A stretch of DNA of 64,000 nucleotides from assembly GCA_029204045.2 (NCBI GenBank), contig CM055074.1, forward strand, positions 13,810,664 to 13,874,663, in the 5' to 3' direction. The position numbers and the translations under genes are program-made. The stretch's first letter is position 1. Each line of letters starts with the position of its first letter. The stretch is from Tillandsia leiboldiana (taxonomy: Eukaryota > Streptophyta > Magnoliopsida > Poales > Bromeliaceae). Positions 55,131 through 64,000 of the stretch are shown one piece after another. The notes under the pieces are model-generated. The model did not search any database. It saw only the letters and a program-made list of their open reading frames with translations, and was not told the DNA's origin.

Positions 55131-58100
55131 CTAAACAATAATCCTCAGTCCGATGTCCTCGAATAGTAGGGGGTGAGCATCCCTCATCTCCGACTCGAGC
55201 TCCCATGTAGCCTCGCGCTCGTCATGATTGCTCCATTGGATCTTCACATTGGGAATGGCCCGACTGCGTAAATTCTTTCCACCTCTCGATCCCGAAACTC
55301 GCAGTGGGCGTTCTTCATACCTCAAATCCTCGCTGATCTCAAGCGGTTGTGAAGTCGATGACGTGCGATGGTCGAAGATATACTTCCTCAAAGTAGAAAC
55401 ATGAAATACATCATGGACACCAGCAAGCCTTGGAGGAAGTGCGAGTCGGTAGGCAACTGGCCCGATACGCCCCAATACCTCAAATGGGTCCAATATATCG
55501 GGGGCTAAGTTTTCCCACGAATGCCGAAACCTCCTGATTCCTTTGGACGGCGAGACTTTCAGGGATACATGATCTCCAACCTGAAAATTCTAAGTCTCGT
55601 CGCCGAACGTCGGCATAGCTCCTCTGTCGGTTTGGGCGGTCTGAAGATGCTTTCGAATCACCCGGACCTTCTCTTCTGCCTCTATCAAGACATCTGGTCC
55701 CAAGGTCCGTCTCTCGTCTACGTCCCTCCAATAAAGTGGTGATCGACACTTGCGTCCCTACAATACTTCAAACGGAGCCATCTGAATGCTCGCTTGAAAG
55801 CTATTGTTGTACGCGAATTCAGCCAAAGATAAATGCCGAATCCACCCTCCGCCGAAATCCAAGATACAAGCCCTCAGCATGTCCTCCAGGATTTGTATCG
55901 TCCGTTCTGACTGTCCATCCGTCTGCGGATGAAAAGCAGTACTGAACCTAAGTTCAGTCCCCCAAGGCTGGTTTGCAAACTCCTTCAGAAATGCGAAACA
56001 AACCTCGGGTCTCTATCTGAAACAATGGAGGCGGGTATTCCAAGTAATCTCACAATATTGTCTAGATATAACTGGGCTAGTCGCTCAAGTGGCCACGTAG
56101 TCTGCATGGGCAGAAAAGTGCGCCGACTTGGTAAGTCTATCTACAACTACCCAGATAGCGTCTGCTCCTCCCTGGGCCCTCGGTAGTCCGACCACAAAGT
56201 CCATTGTAATGTGGTCCCATTTCCACTCGGGGATTGGGAGACTTTGTAACTTGCCAGCTGGCACTAGATGCTCAGCTTTCACTTGCTGACCAAGTTAAAC
56301 ACTGGGCCACAAATCTCCCCAATATCCTTTTCATGCATTTCCACCAGAAGTGTGCCTTGAGGTCCTTATACATCTTAGTCCCACCAGGATGTAGGGTATA
56401 AGGTGTATAATGGGCCTCTCGCAATATCTATTCTCTAATCTCCACATGTATTGGCACACATGCTCGGTTCCTGTACCTCAGTACTCTCGAGGCATCTACC
56501 GTAAAGTCCCTTGACTGATCACTCGGAATATGATCTCTAATCCTGGCCAAGTGGGGGTCCTCACTCTGTTTCTCTTTGATCCTGTCCAGCAGAGTGGGCT
56601 GCAAGACTAAAGGTGTCAGTCTAGCAGTGACCCCAGGGGACACAACCTCTATCTCGAGTCGTCTCATTTCCTCTAATAGCGGTGCCTGGTCTGTGATCAA
56701 CATAGACAAACTTTGCACCGCCCTCCTACTCAAGGCATCAGCGACCACATTAGCCTTGCCTGGGTGGTAGAGAATATCATAATCCTTTAATAGCTCTAAC
56801 CACCTACGTTGCCTCAAATTCAACTCCTTCTGTGTGAACAGGTATTTTAGGCTCTTGTGGTCGGTGTAGATTTCACAATGCTCCCCATATAGATAATGAC
56901 GCCAAAGCTTTAGTGCAAACACTACAGCAGCAAGCTCCAAGTCATGGGTAGGGTAATTCTTCTCATAATCCTTGAGTTGCCTTGATGCGTAAGCAATTAC
57001 CCTCCCTTCTTGCATCAACACACAACCAAGTCCGCTGTGTGATGCATTGCTGTAGATCACATATCCTTTCCCCATAACAGGGAGGGAAAGGATAGGAGTG
57101 GTCATTAATCTATTTTTCAGCTCCTCAAAGCTCTTTTGACAATCCTCACTCCCGATAAACTTCACTCCCTTACGCGTCAAGCGAGTGAGGGGTGTGGAGA
57201 GCTTCGCAAAGCCTTCCACAAACCGACGGTAATACCCAGCTAAACCATAAAGCTACGTACCTCAGAAACCGTCGTTGGTCGGGGCCAATCCCGAACCGCC
57301 TCAATCTTTGCTGGGTCCACTGCCACACCTGCGGCAGAAATCACATGGCCCAAGAAGACTACCTCCCGAAGCCAAAACTCGCACTTTGCCAGCTTGGCAT
57401 ACAACTTCTTTTCTCGCAGAAGTTGCAGCACAACCTTTAAGTGCTCCCTCATGCTCAATATCACTTCGGGAGTAATCAAGATATTATCAATGAATACTAC
57501 TACGAATCGATCCAAGTATAGTCGGAAGATCCGGTTCATTAAATCCATGAATGCGGCAGGGGCATTAGTTAGCCCAAAAGGCATAACTGTAAATTCATAA
57601 TGCCCATACCGTGATCAAAATGCCATTTCGGAATATCTACGGCCTTCACCTTCAACTGGTGGTAACCGGACTGCAAATCTATCTTAGAGAAGACGCAAGA
57701 CCCTTGCAGCTGATCAAAGAGATCATCGATGCGCGGCAAAGGGTACTAGTTCTTGATGGTCACTTTAATTCTCTATAATCCACACATAGTCGAAGTGACC
57801 CATCTTCTTTACGAATAGCACCGGCGCACCCCAAGGTGATACACTCGGCCTAATAAAATCCTTATCCATTAAATCCTGGAGTTGTGCCTTAAGCTCTCGC
57901 AGCTCAGCCGGTGTCATCCGGTATGGAGCCTTAGAGATTGGCGCAGTTCCTGGAACTACGTTAATCACGAACTCAATCTCCCTATCTGGCGGCATGCTAG
58001 ACAGCTCAGGTGGGAAAAACATCCGGGAACTCGCGGGCAATAGGGATATCCCCGAGTTCCGGCGCCGCCGTAGGCCCCTCAACAACACTAGCCAAAAAGG

Positions 58101-58444
58101 CTACACATCCTCGACGGATCATCAGCCTCGCTCGGGAAGTCGAAATCATAGAGGCAAAGAAAGCGCTCTGACATTCCCGATATACCAACATTTTCTGGTC
58201 TGGCTTTCTAAAAGTGACGGTCCTTGCGGCACAATCAATAGTCACAAAATACCGAGCCAACCAGTCCATCCCGAGGACCACATCGAAGTCCTTCAGTTGA
58301 CTCAGGTCCAATAGGTCTACTGGCATAATCCAGGACTCGATCTAAATCGGGCGGGGCTAACAGCACTCCTCCATGTGCAGAGTTCAATCGGGAATCTACA
58401 CCTCCTGTGCACAAGGTGAGAGTCCTAATCCTAACCCTATGCAA
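55131..58444 (-). pseudogene. pol: Gy4 pol, frameshifted, with altered catalytic residues
   Basis: Read from 58444 downward. Protease: only the second half is clear (DFDVVLGMDWLARYF); the DSG motif is not recognisable. RT: KAPYRMTPAELRELKAQLQD and FIRPSVSPWGAPVLFVKK, then a frame break near 57800. The palm continues at 57584 with MPFGLTNAPAAFMDLMNRIF, and the catalytic motif reads FIDNIL instead of FIDDIL. RNase H (56428-57219): the first motif reads YSNASHSGLG, Asn for the catalytic Asp; the rest (VVADALSRRAVQSL) is kept. Integrase is fragmentary (KWDHITMDFVVGLPRAQGGA at 56085-56282) and its core end is scrambled. The C-terminal part (55131-55493) has GPVAYRLALPP and a chromodomain-like tail (SNHDEREATWELESEMRDAH). 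Not functional. Confidence 0.9.
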
Positions 58445-58501
58445 TGATGTACATTCTCTACAAATAAAAGAGATGCCCCTATAAAAACGAGGTACGAGTC
58501 C

Positions 58502-59446
58502 TTATGCCAGAAAGTAAATCATACCTGCCTCCACTCGATCAGCCATAGCAGAATCCCTTGCCTGCGCTAAGCCATCTTGACTGCTCAACAACGGCTGTCT
58601 CTCTCCAGAAGGGTGGGGGAATGAAACTTGATCTCCTTGAAGATCTGTCGGTGAAGCTCCCGGTCGTAGCTGGGAAGTGGCAGGGACAGATGCCGAAGTA
58701 GGTGCCACCGTTATCCCCGAAGGACACGTAACTCGCACGTGCCCGGGCTGTCCGCACTTGAAACAGCGGCCGAACCTCAAGTCACAAGCACCTGAAGTGT
58801 GCTGACCTTCGCAGAAAATGCACCTAACTATAGACTGAGGCTGCCTTACCTGCTGTTGCTGCTGCCTATGCCGCTGAGGCCTCTGTGACCTCTGCTGGGA
58901 TGCGGTAGGGGCCAATGCTGAAGAAGGTGCTACTAAAATCCGAAAGGGGCACGTAGGTCGGATGTGGCCTGGCTGCCCACATCGGAAGCATCGACCCTCC
59001 CTCAAGCCACAGGTATTTGATGAATGCTGCCCCCTACAGAAAATGCATCGGACCGACGCCCGAGACTGTCGAGACTGCTGCTGCGGAGGCCTCTGCGATC
59101 TACCAGGTCCTCGTCGATCAAGACGCCCACGGCCCGTAGACTGGGGCCGCAGGGGTCGTGGTGGTCTCCCTGAACTGGCCTGTCCATGATTATCTGGGGC
59201 GGGGCGTTCCTTGTCTGGACGCTGCTCGAAAGTCCTGGCCCCTTCGTCAACCGCCAAGTCACCTCTCTGCGCCAGCAACTGCTCCAGGCGTTGGTCCTGT
59301 CGAAAGCTTCTTGCCACCAAATGGGTCACCAAGGCCCGTAGTTCTCCCAGCTCAGCAGATACCGCCTGCTCGGGCTTCTCAGAAGGGGTAGAAATATCCC
59401 CGACGGAAAAATGACGACGGGGTGACATACTGTCACCAAAAGCCAC
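58502..59446 (-). CDS. gag: Gy4 gag-like protein with duplicated zinc-finger block and no capsid
   Basis: An intact 314-codon frame from the ATG at 59446 to 58502. Residues 25-60 form a helical N terminus (ELGELRALVTHLVARSFRQD). A Pro/Arg/Gln-rich stretch follows at about 65-130. Residues 134-166 hold a CX2CX3HX4C finger (CIFCRGQHSSNTC) and a classic CCHC knuckle (CFRCGQPGHIRPTC). The whole block recurs at 209-241 (CIFCEGQHTSGAC, CFKCGQPGHVRVTC), 75 residues later, which indicates a 225-bp duplication. The usual Retrotrans_gag capsid domain between the N terminus and the zinc fingers is absent. The product could bind RNA but would not be expected to build a normal particle. It is followed by pol after about 60 bp. 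Confidence 0.85.
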   Translation of the reverse strand: MAFGDSMSPRRHFSVGDISTPSEKPEQAVSAELGELRALVTHLVARSFRQDQRLEQLLAQRGDLAVDEGARTFEQRPDKERPAPDNHGQASSGRPPRPLRPQSTGRGRLDRRGPGRSQRPPQQQSRQSRASVRCIFCRGQHSSNTCGLREGRCFRCGQPGHIRPTCPFRILVAPSSALAPTASQQRSQRPQRHRQQQQQVRQPQSIVRCIFCEGQHTSGACDLRFGRCFKCGQPGHVRVTCPSGITVAPTSASVPATSQLRPGASPTDLQGDQVSFPHPSGERQPLLSSQDGLAQARDSAMADRVEAGMIYFLA

Positions 59447-59700
59447 AAATCAGCAAAATAAAATTCCACACGACCCAATCTAGCGAAAGTCAAAGACATT
59501 CCCCTATTTCTGTGACTTTATGTTGTCTGCAGCCAACATAACGGTTCACCAGAAATTAGGCATATCGATCCCTCTTCTCTCACTGGAAGAGTCAAACAAT
59601 AAATCAACGACTTTCGCAAATATCACGTCTCTCGTACCCTATTATCCTAGGGTCTACCAAAAGCCTAGGGTTTCCTAAGTCCCAACTGACCAATCCCTAA

Positions 59701-59714
59701 GCTCTGATACCAAC
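59701..59714 (-). other. Gy4 primer-binding site
   Basis: GTTGGTATCAGAGC on the minus strand, six bases inside the 5' LTR. It matches plant initiator Met-tRNA well. The stretch 59447-59700 is leader without a gene. Confidence 0.9.
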
Positions 59715-60392
59715 TTAATCTGTCACGCCCCGGAACCCGGGCTCGCCAACAGATCCGCCGTGCACATGGGATTTCCCGAGTACACGAAGCGCTGGTAACC
59801 TGCTCCGATATAATATAAACAATAAAAGAGCATAATACAGAGCTGAAGTGGAAGAACCACATAGTATCTCAGACTGGAACTACTAATAAAGTTGTAATAA
59901 GTACAATAATCTCCCAGCTCACCAAAATAGTACATCCAGCTGGCGGAAGCCAGACCTAGAATAAAAGAAGAATACCACAGTCTGAGTAAAGGGTGCAGCA
60001 TCTATCTAACATCTCTCAGTCTCCCAGGAGATCTATCTATTCAGCGATCCCCTTACCTCGATCAGCTGCCGATGGCCTAGCAGCTCCCGCAGACGACTCT
60101 GCAAAAATAAAGGAGAAGAAAGAAACAGAAAAGAACAATGGGGGTGAGAACTACCAGATAAACCAGTAGCCTCCCCTAGTGGGCAAAACCTCAACTCTGA
60201 CGCACCCACTAGGACTACTAGAGGCCAGAAAGGAATAAGTGGTAAAGCTGTAAACAGAACTGCTGAATAAAGGGAAACCACCACTAGTATGCCTCTAAAT
60301 GTCATGTAGCATGAAGTGACTGTATGCAACAATACCAAACATGCCTGCCTGAAATAACTCAGTCTTGTGTCACTGGTACTGCCTGCTGTGCC

Positions 60393-60543
60393 TTGCCAAA
60401 TCGGGTATGCTGGCCAATGCATAACACCGATAGGGGATAGTGTTTGCCAAATCGGGTATGCTGGCCAACGCATGACACCGATAGGGAATAGTGTTTGCCA
60501 AATTTGGTATGCTGGTCAACGCATAACACCGATAGGGGATAGG
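60393..60543. repeat. 51-bp tandem repeat, 3 units
   Basis: TTGCCAAAT...GATAGGG(G/A)ATAGTG starts at 60393, 60444 and 60495. It lies within the Gy4 5' LTR. Confidence 0.9.
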
Positions 60544-60679
60544 AGTCTCAAGGACTCAAAGTCTGTCTGTAACACACTCCGGAGTGGCACTCGAGGGGAG
60601 CGACCCACACGAGTAAATATCTCAGTAATAAGTATCAGAAGTGCCATAAAACAGCAGGACTGGATCATGACTATGATCA

Positions 60680-60825
60680 AAGTGGGAAAAACTATCCACT
60701 AAAGAAAACCCCGATCTGATGCCATAGTACTTAACAAGTGGGAAAACTATCCACTAAAGAAAACCCCGATCTAATGCCATAGTACTTAACAAGTGGGAAA
60801 ACTACCCACTAGGATAACCCGATCC
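60680..60825. repeat. 55-56 bp tandem repeat, about 2.6 units
   Basis: AAGTGGGAAAA(A)CTA(T/C)CCACT units start at 60680, 60736 and 60791; each holds a short inverted repeat (AGTGG/CCACT). Confidence 0.88.
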
Positions 60826-61265
60826 TCAGCTGATGCAAAATAGACCAGACTCATCCCTAATCTGATGCAAGGATAAATATCTGGTCGACCGCCTACTGTC
60901 CGCGGTCATCGCAATACCCCACAAATCCATAATCTAATGCAATCTCGACTACACTATCCCAAACCCCTGCTCACACTTGAGCAACAAGCCTCTGGATGCA
61001 CAGGACAACAATGAAACATGTACAATTCCCAAGATGATAGTGTAGCAATAATTAGTGGCTAACTAGATGAGCAAGAAAGCATGCCATTATTTAAAAGCTG
61101 TAGAAAAGTGTCAAATATTTATAAAAAAGATTGATTGTTATGAAAGTTATTGCATGCGAGATTATAGCCTTTGTCCCAATCACAGTGTCCCAATATAAGT
61201 CATCATATAATTGGTGGGGTTATATTAAATTTTAGGAGAGTTCGTCCCAGCGGTTCTCATCAATT

Positions 61266-61440
61266 GTCCTGTTAGTTGTCCTGTTAGTAGTCCTGTTAGT
61301 AGTCCTGTTAGTAGTCCCAATGGTTCTCATCATTTGTCATATTAGTTTATCCCAATTGTTCTCATCAATTGTCATATTAGTTTGTCCCAATTGTTCTCAT
61401 CAATTGTCATATTAGTTTGTCCCAATTGTTCTTATCAATT
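61266..61440. repeat. 12-bp and 35-bp tandem repeats
   Basis: GTCCTGTTAGTA is repeated four times (61266-61313). Then a 35-bp unit (TCCCAATTGTTCTCATCAAT and following bases) starts at 61315, 61350, 61385 and 61420. Confidence 0.88.
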
Positions 61441-62929
61441 GAATTTTAGGGGAGTTCCAGTAATCCCAGTGAGCTTGTCAAAAATGAGGTAAGCAACAAC
61501 CGCCCACCTCGAACAGCTCAAATTACACCCAGATAGTCTCCTGGCTGTCCACAGTCTCCTAGAACTGCTGTCTGCCGAGAACGGTGCCCTACAGCAACAC
61601 ACATTGCACAGGGTGTAACTATATTATTCATAAAAATACAGCTTTTGCTGTTTTTCAAATAGCACGAAAAGAGAGGAGTTTTTCACCTCTGTATAGTGCT
61701 CAGAAAAATCCAGAAAAATTACGGTTGCGTTCCTCGCGAAGAGTAGATCAAAATCGACTCTTTGAACGCCTCGATCTGATGCTCCTACGCCAAGATAAAA
61801 ATCGGAGAAGTTGACACTGTCCAGAAATTTCCACAGCAAAAAGGGGGGTCAAAGAGACCTCGGGAAACGTGCCAAAAGTACGAAATGGAGCAAAGTGATC
61901 AACACGGAAATCGAAGCCTTACCTCTTAGGAACGCGCTGTCGCAAAAATCGTCCAAAAATTCCTCCTGGTTAGCCCACAGGGAATTTTCGACGGAACTGC
62001 GACGGGAAATGGGCCGAAAAAGAAAACCGTCGCAGTGCGCCGCGTCGCAGATAACTCACTAACTGTAACTCCAAAAATTCTGAGATTTGGAGGAGAGAGA
62101 GAAGAGAGAGAGAGGAAGAAATTTCGTATAGGGCACTTTCTCTGGTTCTCTCTCTAAGGGCTCGAAAACCGAGGTGCAAAGAGAGGGGGTGGGGGGCCCT
62201 ATTTATAATGGGCTGAGGCTCCACACAGGATCGGATCCGAACAGGAAACACCGAAACGGGCCAACCAAAACGCGCCACGTGTCCACAAAACAGGGAACAG
62301 CCTATGCAAGGGCCACTCAGAAGACGCCACGTGTCCACGTGGAGCACGGGCCCGGTCCCCGCGCCGGGTCTTCCGGAAGATGTCGGCCAATCCGGTTGTG
62401 CCACGTGTCACCCTCCCACGCGCTTCTAGAAGCCGGCGAACCAATGGGGAAGCGCCACGTGGAAATGGGGTATTCGGTGCTCCCGGTGCACGCCAGGCCC
62501 ATGGACCGCGCACCAGGGCCGCGCGCCTCCGCGCTCTGCCGCTGTGCCGCCGCTGCGCCGCTGCCCGCCGCCGTGCGCCGCCGCCCGCCGCCGCTCGCCG
62601 CCGCCCGCCGCCGCTCGCCGCCGGCGGCCGGAACAGTAATTCCGGCCGGCGGTTACTGTTCCGGTGAACAGTACCAAGTGCCGAAAAAATAAAGCGAATA
62701 TACCATTTCGATCGTTTTCGCGCGCTGAGTCCAAATCCGACGTCCATTTTGCCAAATTCCCATCCAAAATTTTGCCGAAAGCTCCCGGAAAATTCCATTT
62801 GCTCCGATTTTCGCGCAGAGTCTATATTAAATATCCAATTTCGATTCTACAAGCTCTGCTTCACCGGATAAGCTCCCTACAATCACTGTTTAATGTTGCA
62901 CAGTTCCTGCGGGAGTCCGGATCATCACA

Positions 62930-63081
62930 TGTGTGGTTAGGATTATAGTGGGTCCGTTGGGTTTAGTGGGTAGTTGGAGAAACAGTATGATCTAAAGGGT
63001 GAAAATGATCCAAGGGGTAGAACAAATGGTGGAAAACTTGGTAGCACCAAGTGCTTTGTGCTATTGATAGTATAGTAATCG

Positions 63082-63150
<69 letters not shown>

Positions 63151-63216
63151 TTATGTTGCTATGCTATTAATAGCACCAAATTATTGCTATTATTAGATTT
63201 TTTATCCTTGGATAAA
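62930..63216. mobile_element. Fold-back MITE-like unit 0, left end lost
   Basis: Left arm 62930-63084 (TTAGGATTATAGTGGG, AGCACCAAGTGCTTTGTGCT), core (TA)31 at 63085-63147, and a shorter, diverged inverted right arm (63148-63216). The arm starts inside the terminal AGATGTGTGG motif, so Gy4 probably inserted in this unit. Confidence 0.7.
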
Positions 63217-63370
63217 GAGATGTGCAGTTAGGATGATAGTCGGCCCTTAGGGCTTAGTGGGTTGTTGGAAAAATAGTATGATCTAAGGGGTGAAAATGAT
63301 CAAAGTAGTTTCTCTAACGACGGAAAACTTGATAGCACCGAGTGCTTGGTGCTATCGATAGCATAACAAC

Positions 63371-63443
<73 letters not shown>

Positions 63444-63660
63444 CTTCTCTCTCTATATATATATATATTTATAGAGAGAGAGAGAGAGAGAGAGAGAGTT
63501 CGATTACTATGCTTGTACAAACACCAAGCAATTGGTGCTTGTAAATTTTCTACCGTTAGATCTACCCAATTGACTAATTTCATCCCTTAGATCATTCTAT
63601 TCCACCTAGCGCTCACTTAACACATGAGACCCACTATCATAATAACCACACATCTTTTCA
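63217..63660. mobile_element. Fold-back MITE-like unit 1
   Basis: Left arm 63217-63373 (GATGTGCAGTTAGGATGATA to GGTGCTATCGATAGCATA). Core of CT, TA, CT, TA and GA runs (63374-63498). Inverted right arm 63499-63660, ending AACCACACATCTTTT. No ORF other than microsatellite translation. Confidence 0.75.

Positions 63661-64000
<340 letters not shown>

Larger units (their letters stand above)
54001..62929 (-). mobile_element. Gy4: minus-strand Tekay-type gypsy element
   Basis: 3' LTR (54001-55092, cut by the gap), purine tract, pol (55131-58444), gag (58502-59446), primer site and complete 5' LTR (59721-62929). Both LTRs end GTCCGGATCATCACA. Pol and gag are damaged. Its target duplication cannot be checked because the left end is in the gap. 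Confidence 0.92.
59721..62929 (-). repeat. Gy4 5' LTR, complete
   Basis: 3209 bp, TGTCACGCCCCGGAAC to CCGGATCATCACA. It contains four kinds of tandem repeats (60393-61440), a (GCCGCC)-type stretch (62520-62630) and an inverted repeat around CCGGCCGGCGG (62625-62670). Open frames here lack domains. Confidence 0.93.

Overview
The window is plant heterochromatin made almost entirely of LTR retrotransposons inserted into one another. I found no convincing host gene, rRNA gene, tRNA gene or bacterial feature. A seed plant is indicated by Ty3/gypsy chromovirus pol genes of Tekay/Del type with 2.4-4 kb LTRs, Ty1/copia elements of Sirevirus type, initiator-Met-tRNA primer sites, TA/GA microsatellite fold-back elements and a 100-N scaffold gap. 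The species cannot be named from this.

Left arm (1-25428): a minus-strand gypsy element (Gy1, 1-7791 plus 19193-19697, starting left of the window) sits in the integrase codons of a plus-strand gypsy element of the same family (Gy2, 19698-22769). A full-length Sirevirus-like copia element (Sire-A, 7792-19187, duplication GGGAA) sits in the right LTR of Gy1. Gy2 lies in a plus-strand gypsy LTR (22770-24498), and that lies in the LTR of an old minus-strand gypsy element (Gy9).

Middle (25429-32317): the Gy9 LTR also carries a solo LTR (25429-28858, duplication CTCTC). The decayed Gy9 pol (29700-30703) is broken by a Tat/Ogre-like LTR with part of its internal region (30704-32317).

Right arm (32318-53900): the Tat-like internal region hosts a gag-only Sirevirus-like element (Sire-N1, 32318-44728, duplication CACAC), which contains a second gag-only copy of the same family (Sire-N2, 34196-40526, duplication GATGT). 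After the Tat-like remnant come successively nested gypsy LTRs (44805-48829, 48830-50404, 50405-50660) and a minus-strand gypsy element, Gy3 (50661-53900), with a 53-bp GC-rich minisatellite in its LTR.

Right end (53901-64000): beyond the gap lies a minus-strand gypsy element, Gy4 (54001-62929), with decayed pol and an unusual gag, followed by three fold-back MITE-like units with TA/GA cores.

Within each element the parts are those of a retrotransposon life cycle: an LTR promoter, a tRNA primer site, gag (particle), pol (protease, reverse transcriptase, RNase H, integrase) and a polypurine tract. Most copies are dead through nonsense changes, frameshifts and catalytic Asp-to-Asn changes. Sire-N1 and Sire-N2 lack pol altogether yet keep a nearly open gag, so they must have been mobilised by another element; Sire-A is a relative that still shows a pol gene. 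The most interesting material is this gag-only pair, the palindromic arrays in the copia LTRs, the G-box arrays in the gypsy LTRs and the doubled zinc-finger block in Gy4 gag.
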